Assembly: GCA_900466575.1 (NCBI GenBank)
Contig: UBMP01000003.1
Span: forward strand, 1-59,073
Direction of reading: 5' to 3'
DNA: 59,073 nucleotides
Source of the DNA: Hyphomicrobiales bacterium
Lineage (GTDB): Bacteria; Pseudomonadota; Alphaproteobacteria; Rhizobiales; Rhizobiaceae
The notes beneath the pieces are model-generated. The model saw only the letters and a list, made by a program, of their open reading frames with translations, had not been told where the DNA came from and did no database searches. Position 1 is the first letter of the stretch, and each line of letters opens with the position of its first letter. Below, one piece after another: positions 50,912 to 59,073 of the stretch. The position numbers and the translations under genes were made by a program.

Positions 50912-52084
50912 ATGTCCGAGCGAAGGACGGCTGAGTTCCACCCGGAAACGATCGCCGCGGCATATGGTGTTGCCAGCGATACCGCTTTTGGCGCGGTGGC
51001 GCCGCCTCTTTACCTTTCCAGCACCTACGAGTTTGCCGGTTTCGAGGAGCCCCGTACCTACGATTATGGCCGTGTCGGCAATCCCACCCGGGATCTCCTG
51101 GCCGAGGCGATCGCCAAACTGGAGGGTGGCGCGGGTGCGGTAGTGACACCGAGCGGCATGGCGGCGCTTGATCTTCTCATCGGTCGCCTCGCGGTTGGAA
51201 GCTTGGTCCTGGCGCCACACGATTGCTATGGCGGCACGATGCGGCTGTTGAACGCGCGCGCGCAACTCGGCCAGATCCGGCGCGCGCTGGTGGATCAGTC
51301 CGATATGGAGGCCTTTGAGGCGCAGCTTCGGGATCATCCGGCACTTGTCTTGATCGAGACCCCGAGCAACCCGCTTCTGCGGGTCGTCGATATCGCCATG
51401 CTTTCTGCCCGCGCAAGGAATGCAGGGGCGCGGGTGGTGGTCGACAATACCTTTCTGTCTCCTGCGCGGCAGCAACCACTGTCGCTTGGCGCGGATTATG
51501 TCCTGCACTCGACGACGAAATTTCTCAACGGCCATTCCGACGTGATTGCCGGTGCCGTGATTGCCGCAGAGGCGCAGGAGGTGAAGGCTTTGAAGCAGTG
51601 GGCCAATGTTACTGGTGCGATCGCCGCGCCGTTCGATTGTTGGTTGACGCTGCGGGGCCTTCGAACGCTATTCGCGCGCATGGCGGCTCAGGAACGCAAT
51701 GCCATGTTGATCGCAGAACGGCTGCGGATCCATCCTGCGGTCGCTCGCGTGCATTATCCGGGTCTTGTCGATCATCCCGATCATGTCCTCGCCTGTCGGC
51801 AGCAGAGCGGTTTCGGCGCGATGATGAGCTTCGAGCTCGTGGGCGACGTTCCCGCCGTGAAGCGCTTCGTGCACGCGGTGCGCGGTTTTACGCTGGCCGA
51901 GTCTCTTGGCGGTGTTGAGAGCCTGGTGGCCCATCCGGCGACGATGACCCATGCTGACATGGGGCCGGAAGCACGGGCCAATGCCGGCATTTGCGATGGA
52001 CTTCTTCGGCTTTCGGTCGGCCTTGAACATATTGATGACCTTGTTGCGGGGCTTGAGGCCGGCCTGCAGGCAGCAGAAGGCTGA
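50912..52084 (+). CDS. Cystathionine gamma-synthase-like PLP enzyme (Cys/Met metabolism family)
   Basis: 390 residues with the fold-type I trans-sulfuration features YGRVGNPTRDLLAEAIAKLEGG, TPSGMAALDL, VVDNTFLSPARQQPL and the PLP lysine in HSTTKFLNGHSD. The family makes or breaks cystathionine or O-acylhomoserine derivatives; which of these is not decided by sequence. The ATG follows GAGGAGCAGCAATA. It is followed after 14 bases by a folate cyclo-ligase gene, suggesting a one-carbon/methionine theme. Confidence 0.92.
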   Translation: MSERRTAEFHPETIAAAYGVASDTAFGAVAPPLYLSSTYEFAGFEEPRTYDYGRVGNPTRDLLAEAIAKLEGGAGAVVTPSGMAALDLLIGRLAVGSLVLAPHDCYGGTMRLLNARAQLGQIRRALVDQSDMEAFEAQLRDHPALVLIETPSNPLLRVVDIAMLSARARNAGARVVVDNTFLSPARQQPLSLGADYVLHSTTKFLNGHSDVIAGAVIAAEAQEVKALKQWANVTGAIAAPFDCWLTLRGLRTLFARMAAQERNAMLIAERLRIHPAVARVHYPGLVDHPDHVLACRQQSGFGAMMSFELVGDVPAVKRFVHAVRGFTLAESLGGVESLVAHPATMTHADMGPEARANAGICDGLLRLSVGLEHIDDLVAGLEAGLQAAEG

Positions 52085-52098
52085 TAGGAGGATGCTTG

Positions 52099-52770
52099 AT
52101 GGTTGACGACGACGCTCCACGCTCCTTTGCCTCACCGGCTTGCTTCCTGCACGAGGTTGATCCTGTTTACGCGGGTTTGGCCAATCCACCGGACTTGACC
52201 GCCTGGGCAGACGTCAAGCTCTGGCGCACGAACGAGCGTCGCCGGTTGATTGCTGAGCGTCTGGCGGTCCCTGCCGAGGTTCGCATTGCGGCTGCAGAAT
52301 CCATCGCGGCCTTGGTCCTCGCCGAGATCGGCAATGTCGAGGGCCGTATCGTCAGCGCCTATTGGCCATTCCGAGGGGAGCCTGACCTTCGTCCGCTGAT
52401 GCAGGAGATCGTCAGGCAGGGAGGCCATACGGCTTTGCCCGTGGTGATCGAAAAGGGACTACCGCTGGAATTCCATTTCTGGAAGGCGGGCCAGGCATTG
52501 TCGCGAGGGGTCTGGGGGATACCGGTTCCGGCCGAAAAGCGACCCTGCATTCCTGATGTGGTGATCGCGCCAGTCGTCGGCTACGATCATGGATGTTATC
52601 GGCTCGGCTATGGTGGAGGCTTCTTCGACAGGACCTTGGCTGCGACGCAAGCCAGGCCTCAAGTGGTCGGCGTCGGCTACAGCGCAGGCCGGCTTTCGAC
52701 GATCTACCCGCAAAAGCATGACCTTCCCATGGACATGGTCGTGACGGAGTCTGGAATAGCGCGACGCTAG
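52099..52770 (+). CDS. 5-formyltetrahydrofolate cyclo-ligase
   Basis: 223 residues; ATG 52099 has AGGAGG eight bases upstream (TTG 52096 in frame is less likely). Family motifs include LWRTNERRRLIAERLAVP, AYWPFRGEPDLRPLM, DVVIAPVVGYDHGCYRLGYGGGFFDRTLA and VGVGYSAG. It converts 5-formyl-THF to 5,10-methenyl-THF using ATP. The N-terminus is about 35 residues longer than in short family members. Operon partner of the PLP enzyme. Confidence 0.92.
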   Translation: MVDDDAPRSFASPACFLHEVDPVYAGLANPPDLTAWADVKLWRTNERRRLIAERLAVPAEVRIAAAESIAALVLAEIGNVEGRIVSAYWPFRGEPDLRPLMQEIVRQGGHTALPVVIEKGLPLEFHFWKAGQALSRGVWGIPVPAEKRPCIPDVVIAPVVGYDHGCYRLGYGGGFFDRTLAATQARPQVVGVGYSAGRLSTIYPQKHDLPMDMVVTESGIARR

Positions 52771-52930
52771 CTGGTCGTCTTTCCGATCGTGCCTATGCCA
52801 GCGGTCGCGTCAGAAGAAACGTGCCATTAGGGGGCGGATCGACGTGGCGGTCAACTGGCCAAGAAGTCGCTCCGACCGAACAACAACATACGAACCGTTG
52901 GTTCAACACGACGAACTTTAGGCAAGAGAG

Positions 52931-53299
52931 ATGGCGAGATTGGGTCCCACCAGCGCGCTATTCATTGAGCGCTATCTCGTCCCGGAGCTTAAAGCCTGGC
53001 GGGGCGAGATGTCCTTGGCTGGGGTTTTCTGGGTCTATGGCATCTTTGTGAGCGCCGAGCTCGCGATGCTGCATGTGATCGCCCTCTATCTCGACCAACT
53101 CTGGGTTCAGCAAGCTGCTATCCTTGCTTTTGCGCTATATACGCCCTGGATCCTTGTCGCCATCTGGCGCTGCGCCGGAAATGCCGCACCCTTCTGGGCC
53201 ACCATGGTCAGGTGGCTGAACGTGGCTTGGGCTCTGAACACCGCATTCATCTTGCTGTTTCTGCAGTTCGATCTGCTGTTGCGCTATGCGCAAGGATAG
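52931..53299 (+). CDS. Small integral membrane protein, unknown
   Basis: 122 residues with three hydrophobic segments (VFWVYGIFVSAELAMLHVIAL; AILAFALYTPWILVAIWRC; WALNTAFILLFLQFDLLL). The ATG follows GCAAGAGAG. No known domain is recognised. It stands alone, 160 bases after the cyclo-ligase gene. Confidence 0.65.
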   Translation: MARLGPTSALFIERYLVPELKAWRGEMSLAGVFWVYGIFVSAELAMLHVIALYLDQLWVQQAAILAFALYTPWILVAIWRCAGNAAPFWATMVRWLNVAWALNTAFILLFLQFDLLLRYAQG

Positions 53300-53563
53300 G
53301 CAGGTCACAGGGAAGGCCGCTGCCCCATGTTGGTCGAACCTGAAAATGTGGCCGTTTCAACTCGGTATGGCCTCTACAGCCAAGGGCGCGACTGCGTGAA
53401 CGAGCTATCCCTTGCGCCATCTGTTCGGAGCGATCATTGTGCGGCATCGGAAACTCTGTCGATCTGATACACGATCGACATTGCGTATTGGCCCAAAGAT
53501 CTGAGTGAAAGACAGGCATCGTAGCGTATAGTCCCCGTGACTAATGACGCAGGAGTGGCGGAA

Positions 53564-53959
53564 ATGGCAATGCAACACGTCCGGCCTGGTGAAGTTTTCG
53601 ATCTGGCACCATCGAGTTCGAGCCCAGGGAATGAGTTTTCAGTCGCGATCGTCAAGACGAAGATGTTCGAAGCTGTGCGTCTCGTCGTTCTTTCCGGAAC
53701 CTTTATAAAGGAACACAAGTTCGACGGTCCCATTATGCTGCAATGTCTGGATGGACGTGTTTTGCTTGGCCTATCCGAGTGCACGCGCGAACTCTCGGAT
53801 GGCCACTGGCTCTATCTTGACGGCGGCACCCCTCACTCGATCAGAGGAATTCAGGACGCGACTTTGCTGCTGACGATACTGTTCTCCCATCAGGACCGGA
53901 CCATCGCCGGGCAAATCACCTGCTCACAAGACCGCAACCCGACGGTTACGGCGTCGTGA
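53564..53959 (+). CDS. Cupin-fold protein
   Basis: 131 residues from ATG 53564 (AGGAG eight bases upstream); in-frame GTG 53537 and ATG 53570 are alternatives. A small single-domain cupin: IKEHKFDGPIMLQCLDGRVLLGL, then DGHWLYLDGGTPHSIRGIQDATLLLTILF. The metal-binding set is partial (His in KEH and TPHSI). Followed after 66 bases by the CBS-domain gene. Confidence 0.72.
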   Translation: MAMQHVRPGEVFDLAPSSSSPGNEFSVAIVKTKMFEAVRLVVLSGTFIKEHKFDGPIMLQCLDGRVLLGLSECTRELSDGHWLYLDGGTPHSIRGIQDATLLLTILFSHQDRTIAGQITCSQDRNPTVTAS

Positions 53960-54025
53960 CTGCGAGAATAGAACGCCAGGTGTCCCTTGGGCGAAGCACT
54001 AGGGAACTGGAAAAGGGAGGATGTA

Positions 54026-54469
54026 TTGAGAGTTGACAGCATACTGCAAGTGGCGCAAGAGCGGCTCGCCACCGTCGGTGACGATGCTCTGTTGATAGAC
54101 GCCGCCAGATTGTTGAACGGTCCACAGTTCAATCTCGTTGTCGTCTGCGATGGCAGCGGGAAGGCGGTCGGTGTAATCACCAAGACCGACGTGGTCAGCA
54201 GGATCAGTTATTGCACTGGATGCAGTTGCTCAATGCCGGCGACCCAGGTGATGACGACGGACATTGTGTCTTGCCGACCAAGCGATCTATTGAGCGATGT
54301 ATGGTCTGCACTTAAGGTGCGTGGCTTGAAAAACGTTCCGGTTTTGGATCAACAGTCGGCACCGATTGGTGTTGCAAATGCGAGGGACGTGCTTCAATCG
54401 CTACTGCAAGATGTCGAATATGAAGAGAAGATGCTTCATGATTACGTGATGGGTGTTGGGTATAGATAG
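54026..54469 (+). CDS. CBS-domain pair protein with CxxCxC insert
   Basis: 147 residues from TTG 54026, chosen because AAGGGAGG lies five bases upstream; an ATG frame from 53987 is possible. Two CBS motifs: VVVCDGSGKAVGVITKTDVVSRI and KNVPVLDQQSAPIGVANARDVLQSLL. Between them lies YCTGCSCSMP (Cys63, Cys66, Cys68), which may bind metal. CBS pairs usually sense adenine nucleotides. The role is not known. Confidence 0.82.
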   Translation: MRVDSILQVAQERLATVGDDALLIDAARLLNGPQFNLVVVCDGSGKAVGVITKTDVVSRISYCTGCSCSMPATQVMTTDIVSCRPSDLLSDVWSALKVRGLKNVPVLDQQSAPIGVANARDVLQSLLQDVEYEEKMLHDYVMGVGYR

Positions 54470-54829
54470 AGGATATATGCCGCGTAGTCGGTGGTTCAGA
54501 TGTCTCTCCGGGGCTCCCGGCTTTTTCGCTGAAGTCACTCCTGAGCCAGAGTCGGCCATATTGGCGCGCATCACCGCGTCCTCTGCCGTAACCGCCTCCA
54601 TCTGAGAACAATTGCTTGAACAACACGATGGGGTCAGCCGGGGCGCAACATGGTGATCGCAGCGGCTGCGCGGAGGATCAAAGAGGCGCATGTTGCGGCA
54701 ATACTTTGTCTGGCTGTTCTGGCCGCCTTCAAACTCCAACGCTCGGCATCGCCCTCACTGCCGCTCAAGGATCAATGATGCTAGCGATATCGTGATCGCC
54801 GCAATCGGCGGAACACGTCTGCGAGTTCT
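54470..54829. other. Intergenic region without clear genes
   Basis: No convincing gene. A 42-codon frame at 54650-54778 (MVIAAAARRIKEAHVAAILC ...) has a start but no recognised relative. Confidence 0.35.
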
Positions 54830-55561
54830 TCAGGAGATCGCTTCCCTCGGCGCATTCAGGCGGGATCCCCAGTCCTCCACCTCACCGCTTTGCAGACGGC
54901 GCTCGGCCAGATTGCGCCAGCTTTCCGGGAGCCCGGAAAGGGCGGCAAAAGCGGTCAGAGCCGGGCGATTGAGCTTGTCGTTGTAGAATAAATCGGTGAC
55001 CCGCGTGAGTGGCCAGTCAGGTGCGGGACGTTCCTCAAGTGAAGCATGGTCGCCCGCCTTGATCTGGTCCGGTTCTACGACGCGGAAATACCAGCCGGTG
55101 CGACCAGTCGTCTGCACCCGACGCGCCATGTCGGGCACCTCAAAGCGTATATTCAGTTTCCAGCAGGGCTGCCTGCCTTGGGAGACTTCCAGCAGTGTTG
55201 ACCCAATCCGCCAGCGGTCTCCCAGACAAAGGTCAGCCTCGGTCGCGCCTTCGACCACCAGGTTTTCTCCGAAGCCGCCGGTTCGGAATTGATCTGCGGC
55301 TTCCGGAAGGTCCTGCGCCCATTTGGGATAGTGTGTTGCGCTATAGGCATGGATTGCCTTATCTGCACCGCCGTGATGGCGAAGATCCGCCTGTTCGTCA
55401 CCTACCAGACCTAGCGCACTTGCCAGCAGCGGAGTTGTGACGGAGTGTTTGTCGATCGCCGACCGTGCTGTTCCTGGTCCAAAGGGCTTCGCTCGACCTA
55501 TTCTGACTTCAGCAATCGCAAACTGCCTTATCTGAGTGGGCAATTCCGTCTCTCCGGTCAT
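54830..55561 (-). CDS. MOSC-domain protein (YiiM-like)
   Basis: 243 residues from ATG 55561; the frame is open to 55831 and ATG 55597 is also possible. It contains the MOSC signature with the molybdenum-cofactor cysteine in EVSQGRQPCWKLNIRF, preceded by HHGGADKAIHAYS and GGFGENLVVEGATEADLCLGDRWRIGS, and a C-terminal helical 3-alpha domain. YiiM relatives are molybdoenzymes that reduce N-hydroxylated compounds. The cofactor could come from the moeA/mogA set at 20-22 kb. Confidence 0.9.
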   Translation of the reverse strand: MTGETELPTQIRQFAIAEVRIGRAKPFGPGTARSAIDKHSVTTPLLASALGLVGDEQADLRHHGGADKAIHAYSATHYPKWAQDLPEAADQFRTGGFGENLVVEGATEADLCLGDRWRIGSTLLEVSQGRQPCWKLNIRFEVPDMARRVQTTGRTGWYFRVVEPDQIKAGDHASLEERPAPDWPLTRVTDLFYNDKLNRPALTAFAALSGLPESWRNLAERRLQSGEVEDWGSRLNAPREAIS

Positions 55562-55680
55562 GTGTAATCTCACAGTCGGTTTTGCAGAAACCTGCATTTG
55601 AGTTCTTTGCGTGAAGACAAAGACCCTGCTCTCACCTGCTGCATTGTAGCCGCTGACCTGTGGAAGGGGAATTAAAACAA

Positions 55681-55809
55681 ATGCCATCGGCAAATGGAAA
55701 GAAATCCGTCGTGGACGCGTCTTCGGGTGAGCGCTGCTCTGACTGGGATCCCCGCAGCGCCGAGGTGCAGATCGACCAGATCCATGCCTATGATCATATG
55801 CGCAAAACC
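55681..55809 (+). pseudogene. N-terminal fragment of cytochrome P450, cut by IS66
   Basis: After a short polar start, the frame reads CSDWDPRSAEVQIDQIHAYD and HMRKT, then enters the IS66 terminal repeat. DWDPRS...DQI-AYD-MR-TCPVA is the usual start of a group of bacterial P450s, which are about 400 residues long. No continuation is found to the right of IS66. The family call rests on this short motif. Confidence 0.55.
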
Positions 55810-55860
55810 GTAAGCGCGAATTTCCGTGCACCTTTTGTCATTGAGCGCCGTGCTGCATGA

Positions 55861-55887
55861 GGTGTCCACCTAACGGAGGTGGACACC
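55861..55887 (+). promoter_or_regulatory. Hairpin covering the tnpA ribosome binding site
   Basis: GGTGTCCACCT and AGGTGGACACC are perfect 11-bp complements around AACGG. The Shine-Dalgarno GGAGGT (55875-55880) lies partly in the loop and partly in the right arm, so folding in a long read-in transcript would hide it and lower transposase translation. Confidence 0.6.
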
Positions 55888-55889
55888 AA

Positions 55890-56336
55890 GTGATTGAGAG
55901 TGACGAAGGTAAGCTGGTTATCCGGCGGATTTTGCGAAATGGGCGTCGGCGGTATGACGCTGGGTCGAAGGCACGCCTTGTTGCGGCGAGCCTGGAGCCG
56001 GGTGTGTCGGTTTCGCGGCTTGCGCTGGACAACGGGATCAATGCCAACCTTCTGAGGAAGTGGATCAAGCAAGCTACGGAGGCTGGTGGTGAACATCAGC
56101 CCTCGGCATCGGCGTTTGTCCCGGTTGTGGCCGCAGGATGCAGCCTGTCGACGGCGCTGACTGACCGGAATGGTGAAGAGCTTTCGGCGAAACCGGAAAG
56201 GACGGGCGCTTTATCCTCTCTTGTCAGGGTGAGCGTGGCGCTACCGAACGGTGTGAAGCTCTCGCTGGACTGCGGCGATATGGATGCGTTGACGGCGATG
56301 ATCGGGGCGCTTGGTCATGTTCCGCCTCAGCGCTGA
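55890..56336 (+). CDS. tnpA: IS66 accessory protein TnpA
   Basis: 148 residues from GTG 55890, eight or nine bases after GGAGGT; an upstream ATG at 55857 lies before the hairpin and is not favoured. A helix-turn-helix (GSKARLVAASLEPGVSVSRLALDNGINANLLRKWIKQA) matches the IS66 OrfA family. The 3' end overlaps tnpB by 20 bases. Confidence 0.88.
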   Translation: MIESDEGKLVIRRILRNGRRRYDAGSKARLVAASLEPGVSVSRLALDNGINANLLRKWIKQATEAGGEHQPSASAFVPVVAAGCSLSTALTDRNGEELSAKPERTGALSSLVRVSVALPNGVKLSLDCGDMDALTAMIGALGHVPPQR

Positions 56337-56670
56337 TCGACAAGTCTATCTTCATCGCGAACCGATCGACTTCAGGGCCGGGATCAACAGCCTCGCGGTT
56401 CTGGTCCAGGAGGAAATGGAGCTGGATCCGTTTGCGCCTGCGGTCTTTGCATTCTGCAATCGCCGCCGCGACCGGATGAAGCTGCTGTTCTTCGATCGGT
56501 CCGGTTTTGTGATGGTGCTGAAGCGATTGACAGAAGACAGGTTCCGATGGCCCCGTCGGGAAGCTGCGGTGGTGACGCTTTCGACCGAGCAGCTCCATTG
56601 GTTACTCGACGGCATCGACATCGACGCGATGGTCCGCCACCCGGTGCGACAATATCAGGTGGCTGGCTGA
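56317..56670 (+). CDS. tnpB: IS66 accessory protein TnpB
   Basis: 117 residues from ATG 56317. IS66 Orf2 pattern: VYLHREPIDFRAGINSLAVLVQEEMELDPFAPAVFAFCNRRRDRMKLLFFDRSGFVMVLKRL and WPRREAAVVTLSTEQLHWLLDG, all conserved. It is required with TnpA and TnpC for transposition in this family. Confidence 0.93.
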   Translation: MFRLSADRQVYLHREPIDFRAGINSLAVLVQEEMELDPFAPAVFAFCNRRRDRMKLLFFDRSGFVMVLKRLTEDRFRWPRREAAVVTLSTEQLHWLLDGIDIDAMVRHPVRQYQVAG

Positions 56671-56724
56671 CGCATCTCTGATCGAGGAGTTGACGCAGCG
56701 GCCTGCTTTCGATTCAAGAATCTG

Positions 56725-58314
56725 ATGAATCGAACCGGTGAACCGAGTGTTGCAGAGCTGATGGCGCAGTTGGCGGCGAATGCTGCCGAAATCGCTGCAC
56801 TCAAAGCCGAGAAGGAAGCGCTGAGCGCCCGCGTCATCAAACTCGAAGAAGAGCTTGCCCTGGCGCGGCTGCATCGGTTTGCGCCTCGCAGCGAAAAGCA
56901 CGTCGATCGCCTCTTCAATGAAGCCGAACAGATTGCCGGTGAGGATGACGGCGGCGAAGATAGCGACGTCATTGACCTGCCGGACACCGGATTGCCGCCC
57001 GCAGAAAAGTCGGAAGGCAAGAAGCGCGGTCGCAGACCCCTGCCGGAAAATCTGCCGCGCGAACGCGTCGAATATGACCTTCCCGACGATCAGAAGTCCT
57101 GTCCCTGCTGTCATCATCAGATGCATCGCATGGGCGAGGCCGTCACCGAGCAGCTTCATATCGAGGTGAAGGCCAAGGTCCTTCAGAATGTCCGGTTCAA
57201 ATATGCCTGCCGGAATTGCGACCGCACCGGCATCCACACGCCGGTCATTATTGCCCCGATGCCGGCGCAGCCGTTACCAGGCAGCATTGCCACGGCTTCG
57301 ACACTGGCCTTCGCGTTGGTGCATAAATATGTCGACGGCACCCCGCTCTATCGTCTGAGCCAGGCCTTCGAGCGCGCCGGCGTTCCCGTCAGCCGGGGCG
57401 CATTGGGCCATTGGGTGATCGGCTCGAGCCAGATGCATCTCACCCGCATCTATGACGCGCTGAAGCTCAAGCTTCGATCGCAGCCTCTCATCCACGGTGA
57501 CGAGACGACGGTTCAGGTGCTGAAGGAAAAGGGCAGAGAGGCGGCTGACACCTCGTATATGTGGGCCTATCGCAGTGGCATCGACAGTGACGAGTCCATC
57601 GTCCTCTTCGATTATCAGCCGGGCCGCGGTCAGATCCATCCGCAGACCTTCCTCGGCGACTACCGCGGCATCGTGATGAGTGACGGTTATTCCGCCTGGC
57701 GCACTCTGGAGGGGGCAACCCATATTGGATGCATGGCCCATTCACGAAGGCGCTTCGTTGACGCCCTCAAGACGAGAAAGAAAGGCGGCGGCCCGCCGGA
57801 GCAGGCGCTCAAGTTCTTCGAACAGCTCTACCGGATAGAAAGGCTGGCGAAGGACGAACCACCGAACGATGGCGAAACGCGGGCCGATTGCATTCGCCGC
57901 TTTCGCCAACAGCACAGCGTTCCCATCCTCAATGCCCTCAAGACATGGCTCGATGACATCGCGCCGAAGGTCTTGCCGGACAGCAAGCTCGGCGATGCCA
58001 TCTCCTATACCCTGAACCAGTGGGACTATCTGACCCGCTACGCGCAAGACGGCACAATGCCGATCGATAACAACCTTCTTGAGCGTGACATCAGGATTTT
58101 TGCAACGGGCAGAAAATCTTGGCTCTTCAGCGACACCGTTGACGGGGCCAGGGCCAGCGCCGTCGTCTACAGCATCATGCTGACATGCCGGGCTTGCGGC
58201 GTCGAACCTTTGGCCTACCTGCGCCATGTCCTCACCGAACTCCCGCAGCGCGCCAAAGACGCCGATATCACCGACCTGCTGCCATTCAACTTTCCAAAAG
58301 CCGCAGTCACCTGA
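56725..58314 (+). CDS. tnpC: IS66 transposase TnpC
   Basis: 529 residues. Leucine-zipper-like N-terminus (LMAQLAANAAEIAALKAEKEALSARVIKLEEEL), zinc-binding CPCCHHQMH region and a DDE core with HGDETTVQVL (Asp), VMSDGYSAW (Asp) and NNLLERDIR (Glu), followed by the C-terminal RHVLTELP segment. Normal length; appears functional. Confidence 0.95.
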   Translation: MNRTGEPSVAELMAQLAANAAEIAALKAEKEALSARVIKLEEELALARLHRFAPRSEKHVDRLFNEAEQIAGEDDGGEDSDVIDLPDTGLPPAEKSEGKKRGRRPLPENLPRERVEYDLPDDQKSCPCCHHQMHRMGEAVTEQLHIEVKAKVLQNVRFKYACRNCDRTGIHTPVIIAPMPAQPLPGSIATASTLAFALVHKYVDGTPLYRLSQAFERAGVPVSRGALGHWVIGSSQMHLTRIYDALKLKLRSQPLIHGDETTVQVLKEKGREAADTSYMWAYRSGIDSDESIVLFDYQPGRGQIHPQTFLGDYRGIVMSDGYSAWRTLEGATHIGCMAHSRRRFVDALKTRKKGGGPPEQALKFFEQLYRIERLAKDEPPNDGETRADCIRRFRQQHSVPILNALKTWLDDIAPKVLPDSKLGDAISYTLNQWDYLTRYAQDGTMPIDNNLLERDIRIFATGRKSWLFSDTVDGARASAVVYSIMLTCRACGVEPLAYLRHVLTELPQRAKDADITDLLPFNFPKAAVT

Positions 58315-58430
58315 TCAACCACCCATTCGAACTCGCGGGATCGAAATCGTCGCCCCCGTCAATGTGTGACGAAATGAGCGCTTACGGTGTTTGCAGCTTC
58401 CTGGCAACGATGCGGCTTTGCCGTCACTGA

Positions 58431-59072
58431 ATGTTTTCGACGATGAACTTGATGGTATCCCCAGAACACCGTTTGGTATCCCGGCCAATCGAGGGCGATC
58501 GGCGGAAAAGCGCGGCAGCAATGGAGATTTTCCCAATCGGCACGATACTCACGGCTACTGATAGCGCCGATGGACCATTCTATCACATCCACGAGGGATG
58601 CATTGTGCTTAGCCGGCTGGTCGCCAACAGCGTTGCGCAGATCGTTGACGTCTATGGTCCGGGCCGTATCTTTGTCCATCCCAGCGCGCCGACCTTGGCC
58701 GAAGTGCGCATAGAATGCCGGTACGAGGTGCTCAGCCTTCGCAAGCACGCCCGCATGATCCACGAATCTCTCGTCGAAAACCTTGATCGTTCCCAGCGGC
58801 ATGTCGCGCTCTTGTGCGGCAAGACGGCCGTTCAAAGGATCGCCACGGTCCTTATGGATCTCGCCCTGCAATTCGGTGTTGACCCGGTTTCTCGCGGAAC
58901 GCTGAGTCTGCCACTCACGCGGACCGAGATCGGCGATTGGCTCGGCTTGAGAGGTGAGACAGTCTCTCGCGTCTTCAGTCGGTTAGTCCAGCAGAGTGTT
59001 GGTTTCCGCGCAGAAGTGAGCCGGTTTTGGAGTGAACCCCTCGGGCTGGACCGCGGGGCACGGAAAAACTGA
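58431..59072 (+). CDS. Crp/Fnr-family transcriptional regulator
   Basis: 213 residues, starting 45 bases after the IS66 end. The sensor domain (FPIGTILTATDSADGPFYHIHEGCIVLSRL ... DVYGPGRIFVHPS) has no FNR-type N-terminal cysteine cluster. The winged helix is LTRTEIGDWLGLRGETVSRVFSRL, like FixK/FNR. The last 25 residues do not look like the usual Crp end, so a late frameshift is possible. It could be a regulator of the NnrR-like sites, but nothing in the sequence shows this. Several ATGs lie at the start (58431, 58443, 58452). Confidence 0.8.
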   Translation: MFSTMNLMVSPEHRLVSRPIEGDRRKSAAAMEIFPIGTILTATDSADGPFYHIHEGCIVLSRLVANSVAQIVDVYGPGRIFVHPSAPTLAEVRIECRYEVLSLRKHARMIHESLVENLDRSQRHVALLCGKTAVQRIATVLMDLALQFGVDPVSRGTLSLPLTRTEIGDWLGLRGETVSRVFSRLVQQSVGFRAEVSRFWSEPLGLDRGARKN

Positions 59073-59073
59073 T

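Larger units (their letters stand above)
55810..58385 (+). mobile_element. IS66-family insertion sequence, about 2576 bp
   Basis: Three genes in order tnpA, tnpB, tnpC between inverted ends GTAAGCGC (55810-55817) and its complement GCGCTTAC (58378-58385), with partial match beyond. All three genes look intact. The eight bases outside the ends differ (GCAAAACC and GGTGTTTG), so there is no target duplication; the flanks probably rearranged after insertion. Confidence 0.88.

Noticed and set aside
1-59073. CRISPR array, rRNA or intact tRNA genes
   Set aside because: I looked for regularly spaced short repeats and for cloverleaf or rRNA-like stretches and saw none.

Overview
The window looks like a piece of an alphaproteobacterial genome, most like Rhizobiales (Brucella/Ochrobactrum/Rhizobium-type). 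It is GC-rich, genes are linked by many ATGA-type overlaps, and the nitrate respiration cluster has the Paracoccus/Brucella layout (divergent NarR-type regulator, fused NarK, narGHJI). The theme is anaerobic nitrate respiration, defence against nitric oxide (NO) and oxygen-independent quinone synthesis, set in a region heavily reworked by insertion sequences. These assignments rest on reading motifs and gene order; no database search was possible.

Layout. 0-9 kb is accessory: the 3' part of a ribokinase-like gene, a vapB-vapC-tyrosine recombinase chain, a Fic protein, a frameshifted and truncated MmeI-like restriction-methylation enzyme, and an IS110-family element with a structured non-coding region beside its transposase. 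8.5-22.2 kb is the nitrate reductase locus: narR, divergent from narK-narG-narH-narJ-narI-ppiC, then moeA, a DUF2478 gene and mogA for molybdenum cofactor. A perfect FNR-type box lies before narK. 22.3-23.8 kb is an NsrR-type operon on the minus strand (nsrR, a 70-aa ORF, a group III truncated globin, a DUF6522-like protein), all coupled by overlapping stop/start codons and preceded by an NsrR-like palindrome. 24-27.6 kb carries MarR-CLC and TetR-RibD modules; the second is cut by an IS6-family element.

28.5-36.9 kb is the most distinctive block. It encodes a TonB-dependent receptor, a small hemerythrin, a periplasmic binding protein, a permease and an ATPase of an ABC importer, and two tandem NnrS proteins, all on the minus strand. 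An IS91-type element separates it from a RIC/YtfE di-iron repair protein with a 69-aa companion (39.7-40.7 kb). Four promoters here share a palindrome of the form TTTGNGCC..GNRCAAA, close to known NnrR boxes, so the block reads as one NO-responsive regulon. Next to it (41.0-45.7 kb) ubiT-ubiU-ubiV diverges from ubiD-ubiX, with an FNR-like box between: a compact anaerobic ubiquinone module.

45.7-49.4 kb is an IS graveyard (IS256, IS3 and IS4 remnants, a small inverted-repeat element, a broken FmdE-like gene) around a plsC gene. 49.6-55.6 kb holds ordinary genes: DUF488, LysR, cystathionine gamma-synthase-like enzyme, 5-formyltetrahydrofolate cyclo-ligase, a membrane protein, cupin, a CBS protein with a CxxCxC motif, and a MOSC protein. 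The right end is a complete IS66-type element that cuts a cytochrome P450 gene, followed by a second Crp/Fnr-type regulator.
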